A stretch of DNA of 64,000 nucleotides from Segatella copri. GTDB taxonomy: Bacteria; Bacteroidota; Bacteroidia; Bacteroidales; Bacteroidaceae. Position numbers and translations under genes: made by a program. The stretch is from positions 1 through 64,000 of the forward strand of contig NZ_VZCB01000046.1 of the NCBI RefSeq assembly GCF_009494395.1, read 5' to 3'. Every line of letters begins with the position of its first letter. Within the stretch, counting starts at the first letter, position 1. A model generated the notes under the pieces. The model saw nothing but the letters and a program-made list of their open reading frames with translations, was not told the origin of the DNA and did not search any database. Positions 23,646 to 32,736 of this stretch are shown piece by piece.

Positions 23646-24221
23646 ATGAATAAAATTATGGAAAAAGAATGGTTTAATGGTTTTGTAGCCAATGGCTTGC
23701 AATTTAGATTGGATGGTTATATGATAACCAACTATGGCGTTACATATCATATTGGCGTAAAAAATATCTCTGGGCACCTTGTAGAGATAGAGGATTGTGT
23801 ATATTTTCGATTTAATTCCAAGAAAGTGCGTAAGAGAAATGAGCTCGGACAATATTATCTCTTACCGGGAGGTTTTGTTCCTTACGCTGAAGTTTGGAAA
23901 TCTGCCAATTTTCTGAATATGCAAACACAGCAAGCTGCGTTTGTAACTAAAGCAGCATTGATGCCTGGTAAGGAGTATCTTGTCAAGATTCATTGGAATG
24001 GAGCCAAAGAGTTAATGCAAGATGAATCGTTTATTACTGAATGTGCTAATGATATATTGTCGGCACATGATTTCCTTCATCTAGAGTTGAGAATTAGCAA
24101 TTTCGTAAAAATGACTATCTGCCCTTCGGACAAGGAAAATGATTATTCATGGTTTGTTTCTCAAAAAGAAGTTTGTGAGAATTATGGGGTGTATGTTCCC
24201 GTATCTTCTACTTCCAAATAA
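23646..24221 (+). CDS. Unknown protein of 191 residues
   Basis: A soluble, beta-rich protein of unknown family. The region YGVTYHIGVKNISGHLVEIEDCVYFRFNSKKV looks like an immunoglobulin-like or C2-like sandwich, followed by PGGFVPYAEVWKSANFLNM. An alternative start is the ATG at 23658. It is AT-rich like the operon upstream but separated from it by the 56-residue gene and a hairpin, so it may be a separate unit. No function is proposed. Confidence 0.6.
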   Translation: MNKIMEKEWFNGFVANGLQFRLDGYMITNYGVTYHIGVKNISGHLVEIEDCVYFRFNSKKVRKRNELGQYYLLPGGFVPYAEVWKSANFLNMQTQQAAFVTKAALMPGKEYLVKIHWNGAKELMQDESFITECANDILSAHDFLHLELRISNFVKMTICPSDKENDYSWFVSQKEVCENYGVYVPVSSTSK

Positions 24222-24292
24222 GGTAAGGTTATTGCTCCCTATTCATTTGCGAACGGAACTGCTGTAGAATTAGATAAAACGTTAAAACGAGG

Positions 24293-24835
24293 ATGAATTT
24301 TTTGAAATTAAGTGTCACTTTTGTGAAGTCTTTGAGTGCTTTATTCGTTCCCTGTAAATGCCCCAAACGAATTGATAATGAGAAAATTGTCGCTGGTGAA
24401 AGCTTGGCGTCCGATTCTACACCTTCGGACAGTATCGGATATCCAAAGGCTCAGCAGCCACACTATGATCTCTTGCGCTTCCTGGATGCACAGGAGTTTG
24501 CCTATACCCAGGCTTTAAGTGAACTGAAAGGAGGTAGAAAACAAAGCCATTGGATATGGTATATCTTCCCGCAACAGAAGGGACTCGGACATAGTTACAA
24601 TTCAAAATACTATGGCTTGGATGGCGAGGGTGAAGCCAGAGCCTATGTTGAACATGAAATTTTGGGTGATAGACTCCGTGAATGCAGCAAGGCGCTCTTG
24701 CTCCACAAGGATAAGGACATCAAATATATCATGGGAAGCGGAATTGACGTGCTGAAACTCAAAACTTCTATGCGTCTCTTCAATAAAGTGAGTCCTAATG
24801 ATGTGTTTGAGGAAGTATTGGATGCATTCTTTTAA
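24293..24835 (+). CDS. DUF1810 family protein with an N-terminal extension
   Basis: A 180-residue protein. Residues about 57-180 match DUF1810: LLRFLDAQEFAYTQALSELKGG, then HWIWYIFPQQKGLGHS, YGLDGEGEARAYVEH and the C-terminal KTSMRLFNKVSPND. The family is widespread in bacteria and of unknown biochemical function. The first 55 residues are an unrelated extension with three cysteine/lysine-rich patches and may be non-native. GC is higher than in the genes before it, so it has probably a different origin from the TerB operon. Confidence 0.85.
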   Translation: MNFLKLSVTFVKSLSALFVPCKCPKRIDNEKIVAGESLASDSTPSDSIGYPKAQQPHYDLLRFLDAQEFAYTQALSELKGGRKQSHWIWYIFPQQKGLGHSYNSKYYGLDGEGEARAYVEHEILGDRLRECSKALLLHKDKDIKYIMGSGIDVLKLKTSMRLFNKVSPNDVFEEVLDAFF

Positions 24836-24884
24836 AAACGTTCAGAAAAGTCTTAATAAGAGAACATAGGTTTCCCTTAATAAT

Positions 24885-25109
24885 ATGACCAGGACATCTG
24901 AAGTTGTAACAAATAAAGGAAATACCTCTGGAATTATCCATACGGATGATGGCATCTATGCTGACTTCTGTGGTTACTTCCCCGTAGAGAAACCGAAATA
25001 CACGGTATTCGTCAGCTATAAAAGACCGGAGATTCCGGTTTCCGGAGGAGGTATGGCAGGACAAACATTTAGAACGATTGCAGAACAGATAATGAAAACT
25101 TGTAAGTAG
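24885..25109 (+). pseudogene. C-terminal remnant of a penicillin-binding protein transpeptidase, starting at the KTG motif
   Basis: A 74-codon ORF whose sequence follows the end of FtsI/PBP2-type transpeptidases: DGIYADFCGYFPVEKPKYTVFV, then PVSGGGMAGQTFRTIAEQI. The first residues MTRTSEVV align with the active-site KTGTSEVV/KTGTAQVA segment, so the catalytic K and G are replaced by M and R. The serine-containing part of the enzyme is absent upstream. It cannot be an active enzyme. It lies between the DUF1810 gene and a duplicated element, in a zone of decayed genes. Confidence 0.7.
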
Positions 25110-25149
25110 TCAAGAATTCTTTAAAGATGATTATGTTTCATCAAAAGAC

Positions 25150-25277
25150 AAAGAGGGTGTGTCATAAACTAATGACGCACCCTCTTTTCTGATATTTCTT
25201 AAGATAATGCAAGGTATCATCTGTCTTTTTCTGCCTAGCATTAGAAATTCCTGCAGATTATAAAAATTCTAGAATCT
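25150..25277. repeat. 128-bp direct repeat, copy A, with AAAGAGGGTG hairpin
   Basis: Starts with a hairpin (AAAGAGGGTG...CACCCTCTTT, 25150-25188) and continues with sequence closely matching 27372-27461. On the minus strand its right end encodes ILEFL followed by a stop, the same as the C-terminus of the GYF-domain gene at 27441, so it is the 3' remnant of a second such gene. No gene is seen from 25278 to 25422. Confidence 0.85.
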
Positions 25278-25422
25278 GAGTAATCACGTCTAAGAAAATC
25301 TATAACTTCGTACATCAGGGAGTAGTAGAAGCATCAGAGAATCGTCAACATCCCGTAATGTGGGGTAAGTTTGATAGGAATATGGTGGTGATGAAATGGT
25401 GAGAGATTAAATACTCGTATCT

Positions 25423-25638
25423 TTACCAATCGAATTCGTTTTTGAAATCAGCCATCATTTCTAGAAAGTCAACGGCGTAGCCTGTTCTTGCATATTCTTC
25501 TTCACGGGCAAAGACATGATTCACCAACTCGTCATTATTGCATGATGTCATAAAAGGATATTCTTCGGATTCGTTAGTCTCAGTTCCGCAGTCGAACGAC
25601 TTTATTCTTGTATCTTTTGTTAATCTAATCAGTTCCAT
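25423..25638 (-). pseudogene. Probable decayed GNAT-type toxin (N-terminal fragment)
   Basis: A 71-codon ORF starting MELIRLTKDTRIKSFDCG, which resembles the opening of GNAT-family toxins of Bacteroidales (…IKPFDCGDEDLN…), then departs into unrelated sequence and ends ADFKNEFDW. A working GNAT domain would need about 150 residues with an acetyl-CoA loop, which is missing. The ATG is 5 bp after the stop of the 56-codon gene upstream, the spacing of a toxin/antitoxin pair. The assignment rests on a short match and gene order, so it is tentative. Confidence 0.5.
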
Positions 25639-25643
25639 ATCGC

Positions 25644-25814
25644 TTAAATACAAACTTTTACAGTTTTAAGAAATGCAGAACATCCCTCTTCTACTTTTTT
25701 TCTGTTAGCCATTCTTTCCTCTTTGGTCATGTTTTCTACACGTTGCATTTCTTCTTCAAATTTACGTGCTGCTTTGCCATAGAGAATTGGCGTTTCTTTG
25801 ATTGGTCTTGCCAT
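25644..25814 (-). CDS. Small antitoxin-like protein of 56 residues (MARPIKETP type)
   Basis: Starts MARPIKETPILYGKAARKF and continues as charged helix (EEEMQRVENMTKEER). A strong ribosome site (AGGAGG, 9 bp before the ATG) and a TACCTTTG promoter upstream show that it is expressed. Small proteins with this MARPIxETP..L.G..A..F start are, from my memory of Bacteroidales genomes, partners of GNAT-type or other toxins. It directly precedes the truncated GNAT-like ORF, so it is probably an antitoxin left after loss of its toxin. Confidence 0.6.
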   Translation of the reverse strand: MARPIKETPILYGKAARKFEEEMQRVENMTKEERMANRKKVEEGCSAFLKTVKVCI

Positions 25815-25853
25815 ATTTATATCCTCCTATGATTAATGATTATGAGTCTTCTG

Positions 25854-25861
25854 CAAAGGTA
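25854..25861 (-). promoter_or_regulatory. Promoter of the antitoxin-like gene
   Basis: TACCTTTG on the minus strand, with TTG about 20 bp upstream in CTTTGGTG. The leader is about 35 nt. Confidence 0.65.
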
Positions 25862-25967
25862 CGAGTTTTTTATCAAATCACCAAAGTTTTGCGCAGGTTT
25901 CTTCCTCCTTTGAATCTTTCATGCAAAATAATGACAGGTAAACCAAGGATATATGAAAATAAAATTG

Positions 25968-25975
25968 TATCTTTG
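25968..25975 (+). promoter_or_regulatory. Promoter box of the truncated AAA-ATPase gene
   Basis: TATCTTTG, about 30 nt before the ATG at 26005. No clear TTG element at the usual distance. Confidence 0.55.
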
Positions 25976-26004
25976 CACCAAGTTATATTAAAATAGGTAG
26001 CAAT

Positions 26005-26865
26005 ATGAAATATCCTATAGGAATACAAGACTTTGAGAAAATCATAAAGGATGGCTATGTATATCTGGACAAGACAGGCTTGATCTATGATTTGGTTCAT
26101 AATGGAACAATTTACTTTCTGAGTCGTCCTCGACGATTCGGAAAATCATTGCTCGTATCTACTTTGAAATGCTATTTCGAGGGAAAGAAGGAACTTTTTA
26201 AAGGACTTTCCATCGACAAACTGGAGAAGGAGTGGAAGCAATATCCTGTGTTGCATCTCTCTTTTGGTGGACAAAATTATATTGAGCCTTATACCCTGGA
26301 GCATGTTTTGGAGGAATTTGTTGCCCGTGCTGAACTTGTTTATGGAAAGGATGAACTTGCCAAGACTTTGAGTAGTCGTTTTCGAGCCGTACTCAAGAAA
26401 GCTCACGCAAAAACTGGAGTAAGAGCAGTTGTACTCATCGATGAGTATGACAAGCCTTTGCTTGATGTGATGGATATGGATATTTCTGTGCAGAATGAAT
26501 ATGGAAAGATGACTTTGGAGGATTATAATCGTAATCTTCTTAGAGGCGTTTATTCTGTGTTCAAGGAAGCGGATGATGACCTGCAGTTTGTTTTGCTCAC
26601 GGGTGTCACCAAGTTCTCGCAGGTAAGCGTGTTCTGTGGCTTCAATCAGCCTAACGACATCAGTATGGACGAGCATTATGAGGCACTTTGTGGTATTACG
26701 GAAGAGGAATTGTATTCTACCTTTGATGAGCAAATCAAAGCGATGGCTGTGAGATATAAGACCACAGAGGAAGGAATGAAATACAAACTGAAGAGGAAGT
26801 TTGATGGTTATCGCAAACGAATACTTCCTTTGTGTAAGCATGTGTATGCTTTTTATCCGCACTAG
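26005..26865 (+). pseudogene. Truncated AAA-ATPase-like gene, nuclease domain missing
   Basis: 286 residues of the same superfamily as the gene at 16229. It opens MKYPIGIQDFEKIIKDGYVYLDK, then has the P-loop RPRRFGKS near residue 46 and VVLIDEYDKPLLD. The sensor-like region FVLLTGVTKFSQVSVF is present. Full members are about 510-580 residues and continue after FDGY into YNPFSLL and the PD-(D/E)XK domain; here the sequence changes after KRKFDGY and stops 20 codons later. It is therefore cut at the ATPase/nuclease border and is probably non-functional or ATPase-only. Relatedness to the 16229 gene is at family level, not a recent copy. Confidence 0.8.
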
Positions 26866-26904
26866 CTCAAAGGCTCATGTATTAAGCATAAACAGACCCA
26901 TAAA

Positions 26905-27249
26905 ATGAAACGGAATGATATAATTTCAATTATTCAAGATAATAATATTTCCGAATATTATTCCTTGATGGATTTAGGTATTGAAGGCTATGCTTTTCCA
27001 TGTCAAGAAGCACTAAAAATAGTGCAGACATGTAAACTCTTAGCGATTCCAATCTTAGGAGGTGATGTATATAGTATGAATGATTCTACTATAGAAAGCA
27101 CTAGTGATAATTGGTATTATAATAGAACTCCAGATGAGTCATATTACGATTACGTGCAAAATAGTTGTAATAAATCCGAATCTTACATCAGGACTTTTAT
27201 AAATCATTTTTGTGATAAGCCTTTATTTTCTTTTGTCCTAGAAGCTTAA
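26905..27249 (+). CDS. Imm40-like immunity protein
   Basis: A 114-residue protein. The pattern YSLMDLGIEGYAFPCQEAL, then LLAIPILGGDVYSM, then ESTSDNWYYNR resembles the Imm40 family of polymorphic-toxin immunity proteins (conserved DLG, ILGGDVY and DNW). Such proteins neutralise toxins delivered by neighbouring cells. No toxin gene lies next to it, so it may be an orphan immunity gene giving protection against neighbours' toxins; this is inference. Low GC and position between two copies of a duplicated element suggest acquisition by transfer. Confidence 0.65.
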   Translation: MKRNDIISIIQDNNISEYYSLMDLGIEGYAFPCQEALKIVQTCKLLAIPILGGDVYSMNDSTIESTSDNWYYNRTPDESYYDYVQNSCNKSESYIRTFINHFCDKPLFSFVLEA

Positions 27250-27333
27250 TAGGAATAATCAAATACTGGCAGAATAGGCTGTGATTAATGACGCTGATGG
27301 AACAACTATCGTACAACATATTTATACCAACAA

Positions 27334-27461
27334 AAAGAGGGTGTGTCATAAACTTATGACACACCCTCTTTCTTATATTTCTTAAGATGATGCTGGGCAT
27401 CATTTATTAATCTTAGCCTAGCATTAGAAATTCCTGCAGATTATAGGAATTCCAGAATCTT
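27334..27461. repeat. 128-bp direct repeat, copy B, with AAAGAGGGTG hairpin
   Basis: Hairpin at 27334-27372 (AAAGAGGGTGTGTCATAA paired with TTATGACACACCCTCTTT), then sequence closely matching copy A at 25150-25277. The right end is the coding 3' end of the GYF-domain gene, for which the hairpin probably acts as terminator. Confidence 0.85.
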
Positions 27462-28436
27462 ATCGATAAACTTTTCTACTTTAGAAGAATCGGTAGCCTC
27501 ATCTAACTTCTGGTTTATCTTTTCTTCTATTTTCTTGCCTACCTTGTCTGCTGCTTTATCCATGGCCTGGTTTGCCTTGTCTTCCAGTCTTTTCTGAACC
27601 TTGGCACCAAAACCTTCATCGGCAGAAGTATCATCGGAAGAACTGGTGCTTTCATCGTTGGTTCCATCAATGGAAGAGGTGTCGTCGGATGAGGAAGAGT
27701 TCATTTCTTCCAGCTGCAGATTGTCGGCACCTTCCAGCGCCTTTACCATATCATCGGCATTCATGGTGTAAACTGTGCCAAGAATACCGAAGCTGACGGT
27801 GTGCTGCTTGCCATTAAACTCTACGGTACCTTTAGAACATACAATGTAGTTGTGGTATTCGAAGAGCTGGTTCATGGCTTCATCCATGACGCTGCCCGCC
27901 ATCATCTTGGCTACCGAGCGGAGGGCTTGAGTGAAGAAATTGTTGTCAGAAGTGCTGGTTGCCTTTTCGATGGCTTTGCCTACTTCCGTGCGAACCTTCT
28001 CCTTGTGGGCATCAGCTCCTGGATTGGAAACAGCGAAAACGGCTATGATGAAGACAATCAAGCCGATAATCAGCTTTATTGCCATATGGCTCTTTCGTTT
28101 CTTTGGTTGCTGCTGGAAGTTGGCATTCATGGTTGCTCCCTGTTGGAAACCTTGCTGGTAAGCCTGTTGCTGAGCCTGCTGATATGCCTGTTGCTGAGCC
28201 TGCTCAGAAGTTTGCTGCTGAGGCTCTTGGTTTTCCTGCTGGTTCGTGCTGTTTGGCTTGTTGGCTTCAACAGCCTCCAGTACAATTCTCAATTCTTCAA
28301 CTTTCCAAGCCGGTGTCCAATCTGCCATTCCCTGCTTCCAGACTAATGTTTCAGGGCTGATGGCTTTCTGGACAAGCTGGTCCTGACTGAAAGGACCTGC
28401 TTGCTGACCGTTATTGTCTATGATAAAATATTCCAT
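27441..28436 (-). CDS. GYF_2 (DUF4339) domain membrane protein
   Basis: A 331-residue protein. Residues 1-55 form a GYF_2 domain (YFIIDNNGQQAGPFSQDQL ... GMADWTPAWKVEEL), a small peptide-binding fold. A Q-rich linker with AQQQAYQQ repeats follows at about 65-110, then one transmembrane helix (AIKLIIGLIVFIIAVFAV). The extracytoplasmic region has an acidic Ser/Asp-rich linker and a helical C-terminus ending ILEFL. It probably works as a membrane scaffold; the partner is unknown. The ATG at 28436 is chosen over one 8 codons upstream. It follows the clostripain gene on the same strand. Confidence 0.85.
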   Translation of the reverse strand: MEYFIIDNNGQQAGPFSQDQLVQKAISPETLVWKQGMADWTPAWKVEELRIVLEAVEANKPNSTNQQENQEPQQQTSEQAQQQAYQQAQQQAYQQGFQQGATMNANFQQQPKKRKSHMAIKLIIGLIVFIIAVFAVSNPGADAHKEKVRTEVGKAIEKATSTSDNNFFTQALRSVAKMMAGSVMDEAMNQLFEYHNYIVCSKGTVEFNGKQHTVSFGILGTVYTMNADDMVKALEGADNLQLEEMNSSSSDDTSSIDGTNDESTSSSDDTSADEGFGAKVQKRLEDKANQAMDKAADKVGKKIEEKINQKLDEATDSSKVEKFIDKILEFL

Positions 28437-28504
28437 CTTTGTTTTTTGATTTTTGTACATTGAACTTAATGAAGCGGTCTAGCCTGTGGTCAAACCGTTT
28501 CATG

Positions 28505-29797
28505 TTAATGTGTAGCTTTCCACCAACCGGTCTTCTCTCTTCCCTTGATAGCTACGCTGTTCTGGCTAGGGTCGGAGATGGAAAGACCGCAATAGTTCTT
28601 CACCTTGAAGGTCTTGCCATAAAAACTCATTAAGGCAGTATAGGCTTCATCCGTATGTTCCGCTGCCTTGATGGTGAGCTTTAATTGTGATGTGAACTCA
28701 TCTTTCAGATAGCCGCTAGGGTAGAGGCTGTCTACATAAACCGAGAGATCGTAGAAGAGATTTGGCGAGAAACCATCCAGAGGCTGGATAGAGTCGAGTG
28801 GCACTGTCGAAGCCAATGTATATTTGCTGTTGATCTCCTTCATGATGCTTGCCAGTTTGTCTATCTGTCGGCAGTCAATAGCCGCCATGTTGCAGTAAGG
28901 GACATTGGAATTCTTATAGAAGTTGACGACGCCTGATACTGCGCTGGAATAGTTTGGCACAGATGAACAGAGATAGCTCCATATTGTCTTGTATGGGATG
29001 CCTTCGCCCATCACTTCGCTGCTGGAACTGATCAGGAAGTTGGTTACATCCTTCAGTTCGTAAGCCGTCTCTACATTGCCCATGTAGCAGGCATCGAAGA
29101 GGATGAATTGCATCTTGAGTCCGCTGAGTTTGATGCCTTCGGCTAAGGTGGAAACGTCGATGGCATTGTCTGCCTGACTTACGCTTCCAAAGAAGCGGGT
29201 GACAGGTTTGTTGGGATCACTGCCAAACTGGATGCCGCTAAAACTGTTGGAAGTAGCATTGGATACAGCATTTTCATCATTTCCCTTTCTGATGGAACCG
29301 CCTTTTGGTCGTGCCTTATATGGATAATTCACCCAGTCGTTGGCGTAAGTCCATCCGCAACCATGTGCTCCGATAATCAAGGAGTAGTTGAGGGCTTCTG
29401 CGTTTTGTCTTACATCGTTCAGCAAGTCAGCGAATCCTTCTGCTGTGCAATGACTGTTGCCTTCGTATTTCTTGATAGGAATACGGTTCACGGTCTTGGT
29501 TGTTGCGTCATACTGAAGATCGTAGAGTGTGCTCTGATTGTATTTTTCGGTGAAGAAAACCAAAACTCTTGTATTGGTAAGGCCCTTCTTGTCTACGATA
29601 CCAGCGCACATGCTGTCTACATTGTTTTCCAGGTAATCTTTCAGACCGGAAGTGTTGGTTCCACCCGTCCAAGGATAGAAGACGAAAATAGTCTGCTTGT
29701 TGACTGTTTCCACATCAACGGCTTCATCGCTACAACTGGTGAAAGTCATAGCAAGTGAAAACAAACATATAAATAAGGTGAAAAGCTTCTTGATCAT
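28505..29797 (-). CDS. Clostripain-like (C11) cysteine peptidase, lipoprotein
   Basis: A 430-residue peptidase of the clostripain family. The N-terminus is a lipoprotein signal with lipobox ending at C22 (TFTSC). The catalytic dyad is H145 in IIGAHGCGW and C237 in ILFDACYMG. Family members in Bacteroidales usually cut after Arg or Lys and activate other secreted proteins, including toxins; the target here is not known. Length fits the family. A GYF-domain gene lies 68 bp downstream. A heptanucleotide tract separates it from valS. Confidence 0.92.
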   Translation of the reverse strand: MIKKLFTLFICLFSLAMTFTSCSDEAVDVETVNKQTIFVFYPWTGGTNTSGLKDYLENNVDSMCAGIVDKKGLTNTRVLVFFTEKYNQSTLYDLQYDATTKTVNRIPIKKYEGNSHCTAEGFADLLNDVRQNAEALNYSLIIGAHGCGWTYANDWVNYPYKARPKGGSIRKGNDENAVSNATSNSFSGIQFGSDPNKPVTRFFGSVSQADNAIDVSTLAEGIKLSGLKMQFILFDACYMGNVETAYELKDVTNFLISSSSEVMGEGIPYKTIWSYLCSSVPNYSSAVSGVVNFYKNSNVPYCNMAAIDCRQIDKLASIMKEINSKYTLASTVPLDSIQPLDGFSPNLFYDLSVYVDSLYPSGYLKDEFTSQLKLTIKAAEHTDEAYTALMSFYGKTFKVKNYCGLSISDPSQNSVAIKGREKTGWWKATH

Positions 29798-29816
29798 GTT
29801 TCTCTTGAAAATATGA

Positions 29817-29870
29817 AATGTTAAGTGTGAAATGCTAAGTTCTTACACTTAACATTCCGCACTTAACATG
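29817..29870. repeat. GTTAAGT/CTTAACA heptanucleotide tract forming an inverted repeat
   Basis: GTTAAGT (29820), GTGAAAT and GCTAAGT (29834), then TCTTACA, CTTAACA (29848), TTCCGCA and CTTAACA (29862), all in 7-bp steps. The two halves can pair as a hairpin between valS and the peptidase gene. Confidence 0.75.
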
Positions 29871-29885
29871 ATAAATATTAAACTA

Positions 29886-32567
29886 TTATTTCTTCTTGAG
29901 CTCCTCGATGGTTGCCTTGAGGGCAGCAATCTTCTCAACAGAGTCGCTTTCCTTCTTGCGCTCCAGGGCTACTACCTTTTCTGGAGCGTGAGCTACGAAG
30001 TTCTCATTGCTGAGCTTCTTGCGTACGCCCATCAGGAAGCCTTCCAGGTGCTTGAGCTGAGCCTCTGCCTTCTCAATCTCGGCTGCTACGTCGATGAGGT
30101 CGCCCAATGGTACGGCAAACTCGTCGGTACCTACCATGAAGCTTGATGCATCGGCACTCTTCTCAGCGATGACCTCAATCTTGTCGAGGTTGGCCATCTT
30201 CAGAGTTACGTCGTTGTAAGCCTCGAAATCGTTCTTGCCTACTACCTGGAGAGACAACTGCTCCTTCTGGGCAATGTTCTTCTGGTTGCGAACGGTGCGA
30301 ACACCGGCAATGATCTGCTTCACAGCCTCGATATCTGCTGCCAACTTCTGCTCCTCAGCTGTAGGTGCAGGAATTTCCAGCTTCTCGCGCATGATGCTCT
30401 CGCCATCCTTGCGGTCGTAGATGTGCTGCCACAACTCCTCGGTGATGAATGGCATGAATGGATGCAACATCTTCAGGAGGGCATCGAAGAAACGGAGGGT
30501 AGCGTCGTAGCTCTTCTGGTCGATAGGCTGGCCGTAAGCTGGCTTCACCATCTCCAGGTACCAAGATGAGAACTCATCCCAGAACAGCTTATATACAGTC
30601 ATCAAAGCCTCAGAGATACGGTAGTCCTTGAACTGTTTCTGCATCTCCTCGTTCACCTCTTTAAGCTTGGCATCAAACCACTTCACGGCGATTTCTGCAC
30701 TCTTAGGCTGCTCGATATCTGCAGTCTCCCAACCCTTAACGAGGCGGAAGGCATTCCAGATCTTATTGTTGAAGTTACGTCCCTGCTCGCAAAGGCTCTC
30801 GTCGAAGAGGATGTCGTTGCCGGCTGGAGCGCTGAGCATCATACCCATACGAACACCGTCGGCACCAAACTTGTCAATCAGATCCAATGGGTCTGGTGAG
30901 TTACCGAGACTCTTGCTCATCTTGCGGCCGAGCTTATCGCGAACGATACCTGTGAAATATACGTGCTTGAATGGCATCTTGCCACGATACTCGTAGCCAG
31001 CCATGATCATACGTGCTACCCAGAAGAAGATGATGTCCGGACCAGTTACGAGGTCGGAAGTAGGGTAGTAGTAGTTGATCTCCTCGTTGTCTGGATGCTC
31101 GATGCCATCAAACAGAGAGATAGGCCACAACCATGAAGAGAACCAGGTGTCGAGGCAGTCGCTCTCCTGCTCAAGATCCTCAGCCTTGATGCTGGCATTC
31201 TTCTCCTGAGCGAGCTTCAGAGCCTCCTCTGCAGTCTCAGCTACCACGAAATCCTTCTTGCCGGCATTGTCGAAGTAGTAGGCTGGGATGCGGTGACCCC
31301 ACCAGAGCTGACGGCTGATACACCAGTCCTTGATGTTCTCCAACCAGTGGCGATAGGTGTTCTTGTACTTCTTAGGATAGAACTCGATGTCATCGTCCAT
31401 CACAGGAGGGAGGGCGATGTCGGCAAAGTGCTGCATCTTGAGGAACCACTGTGTAGAGAGCTTTGGCTCGATAGGCACATTGGTACGCTCAGAGAAGCCC
31501 ACCTTATTATTATAGTCCTCAATCTTCTCCATCAATCCGGCGTTCTGAAGGTCGATGGAAATCTGCTTGCGCACGTCCATGCGGTCCATGCCAACATAGA
31601 GACCTGCTGCCTCGCTGATGGTACCGTTGTCGTTGAAGATATCGATGGTCTCCAAACCGTGCTTCAAGCCGAGGGCGTGGTCGTTGATATCGTGAGCTGG
31701 AGTTACCTTCAAGCAACCGGTACCGAACTCGATATCTACGTATGTATCCTCGATGACAGGAATCTCGCGGTTTACGAGAGGCACGATTACGTGCTTGCCC
31801 TTCAGCCAGGTATTCTTCTTATCCTCAGGGTTGATGCACATGGCAGAGTCGCCCATGATGGTCTCAGGACGGGTGGTAGCTACCACGGCATAGTAACCCT
31901 TCTCATCCTTGTGCATCACGTTCTCCTCATCCACCTGCTGGCAGTCCTGCTCTACTACGTAGTACTTCAGATGATAGAGCTTAGAGTGCTCGTCCTTGTA
32001 GATAACCTCCTCGTCAGAGAGCGCAGTCTGAGCCTTAGGGTCCCAGTTAACCATGCGCACGCCACGATAGATGAGACCCTTCTTGTAAAGGTCGCAGAAT
32101 ACGTGGATGACGGCACGAGAGCGAGTCTCGTCCATGGTGAATGCTGTGCGGTCCCAGTCGCAGCTGGCACCGAGCTTGCGGAGCTGCTTGAGGATGATGC
32201 CGCCGTGCTCGTGAGTCCAGTCCCAGGCATGCTTGAGGAACTCTTCGCGGGTGAGGTCTGTCTTCTTGATGCCCTGCTGAGCGAGGCGGTTAACCACCTT
32301 TGCCTCAGTAGCGATACTGGCGTGGTCGGTTCCAGGTACCCAACAAGCGTTCTTGCCCTCCATGCGAGCACGGCGAACGAGAATATCCTGAATTGTATTG
32401 TTGAGCATGTGTCCCATGTGGAGCACACCCGTTACGTTTGGTGGAGGGATCACCACTGTATAAGGTTCACGACCATCTGGCTTAGAGCTGAAAAGCTTGT
32501 TGTCGAGCCAGTACTGATACCATTTACTTTCCACTGCTTGTGGATCGTACTTACTTGCTAATTCCAT
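29886..32567 (-). CDS. valS: Valyl-tRNA synthetase ValS
   Basis: An 893-residue class I aminoacyl-tRNA synthetase, full length. The HIGH-type motif is in [17 protein letters not shown] near residue 45, and the KMSKS motif is in [15 protein letters not shown] near residue 545. The editing (CP1) domain lies between them, including [11 protein letters not shown]. The C-terminal coiled coil ([20 protein letters not shown]) is typical of ValRS. It charges tRNA-Val and edits mischarged threonine. It is divergent from the ABC-F gene, with overlapping promoter regions. Confidence 0.98.
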   Translation of the reverse strand: MELASKYDPQAVESKWYQYWLDNKLFSSKPDGREPYTVVIPPPNVTGVLHMGHMLNNTIQDILVRRARMEGKNACWVPGTDHASIATEAKVVNRLAQQGIKKTDLTREEFLKHAWDWTHEHGGIILKQLRKLGASCDWDRTAFTMDETRSRAVIHVFCDLYKKGLIYRGVRMVNWDPKAQTALSDEEVIYKDEHSKLYHLKYYVVEQDCQQVDEENVMHKDEKGYYAVVATTRPETIMGDSAMCINPEDKKNTWLKGKHVIVPLVNREIPVIEDTYVDIEFGTGCLKVTPAHDINDHALGLKHGLETIDIFNDNGTISEAAGLYVGMDRMDVRKQISIDLQNAGLMEKIEDYNNKVGFSERTNVPIEPKLSTQWFLKMQHFADIALPPVMDDDIEFYPKKYKNTYRHWLENIKDWCISRQLWWGHRIPAYYFDNAGKKDFVVAETAEEALKLAQEKNASIKAEDLEQESDCLDTWFSSWLWPISLFDGIEHPDNEEINYYYPTSDLVTGPDIIFFWVARMIMAGYEYRGKMPFKHVYFTGIVRDKLGRKMSKSLGNSPDPLDLIDKFGADGVRMGMMLSAPAGNDILFDESLCEQGRNFNNKIWNAFRLVKGWETADIEQPKSAEIAVKWFDAKLKEVNEEMQKQFKDYRISEALMTVYKLFWDEFSSWYLEMVKPAYGQPIDQKSYDATLRFFDALLKMLHPFMPFITEELWQHIYDRKDGESIMREKLEIPAPTAEEQKLAADIEAVKQIIAGVRTVRNQKNIAQKEQLSLQVVGKNDFEAYNDVTLKMANLDKIEVIAEKSADASSFMVGTDEFAVPLGDLIDVAAEIEKAEAQLKHLEGFLMGVRKKLSNENFVAHAPEKVVALERKKESDSVEKIAALKATIEELKKK

Positions 32568-32681
32568 TCTTAATATGTCTTTTTAATTTTCTAATCTTTT
32601 TATCTTCGAAAACTGCCCCAAAAGTTACCGCAAACAATCAATTATACGATAAAATATGCAAGTTTCCTTAAAAATACGGTG

Positions 32682-32719
32682 CAAAGATACTACTTTTTGA
32701 GCGAAAATCATTATCTTTG
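32682..32719. promoter_or_regulatory. Divergent promoter boxes for valS and the ABC-F gene
   Basis: TATCTTTG on the minus strand at 32682-32689 (valS) and on the plus strand at 32712-32719 (ABC-F). They are 22 bp apart and point outwards, so the two polymerases would compete. The plus start point would lie about 10 nt before the ATG. Confidence 0.65.
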
Positions 32720-32736
32720 CATGAAAAAATTGCAGA

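Noticed and set aside
31293..32561. 422-codon frame opposite valS
   Set aside because: It is a long shadow of a conserved, codon-biased essential gene; the translation has no domain and valS is complete.
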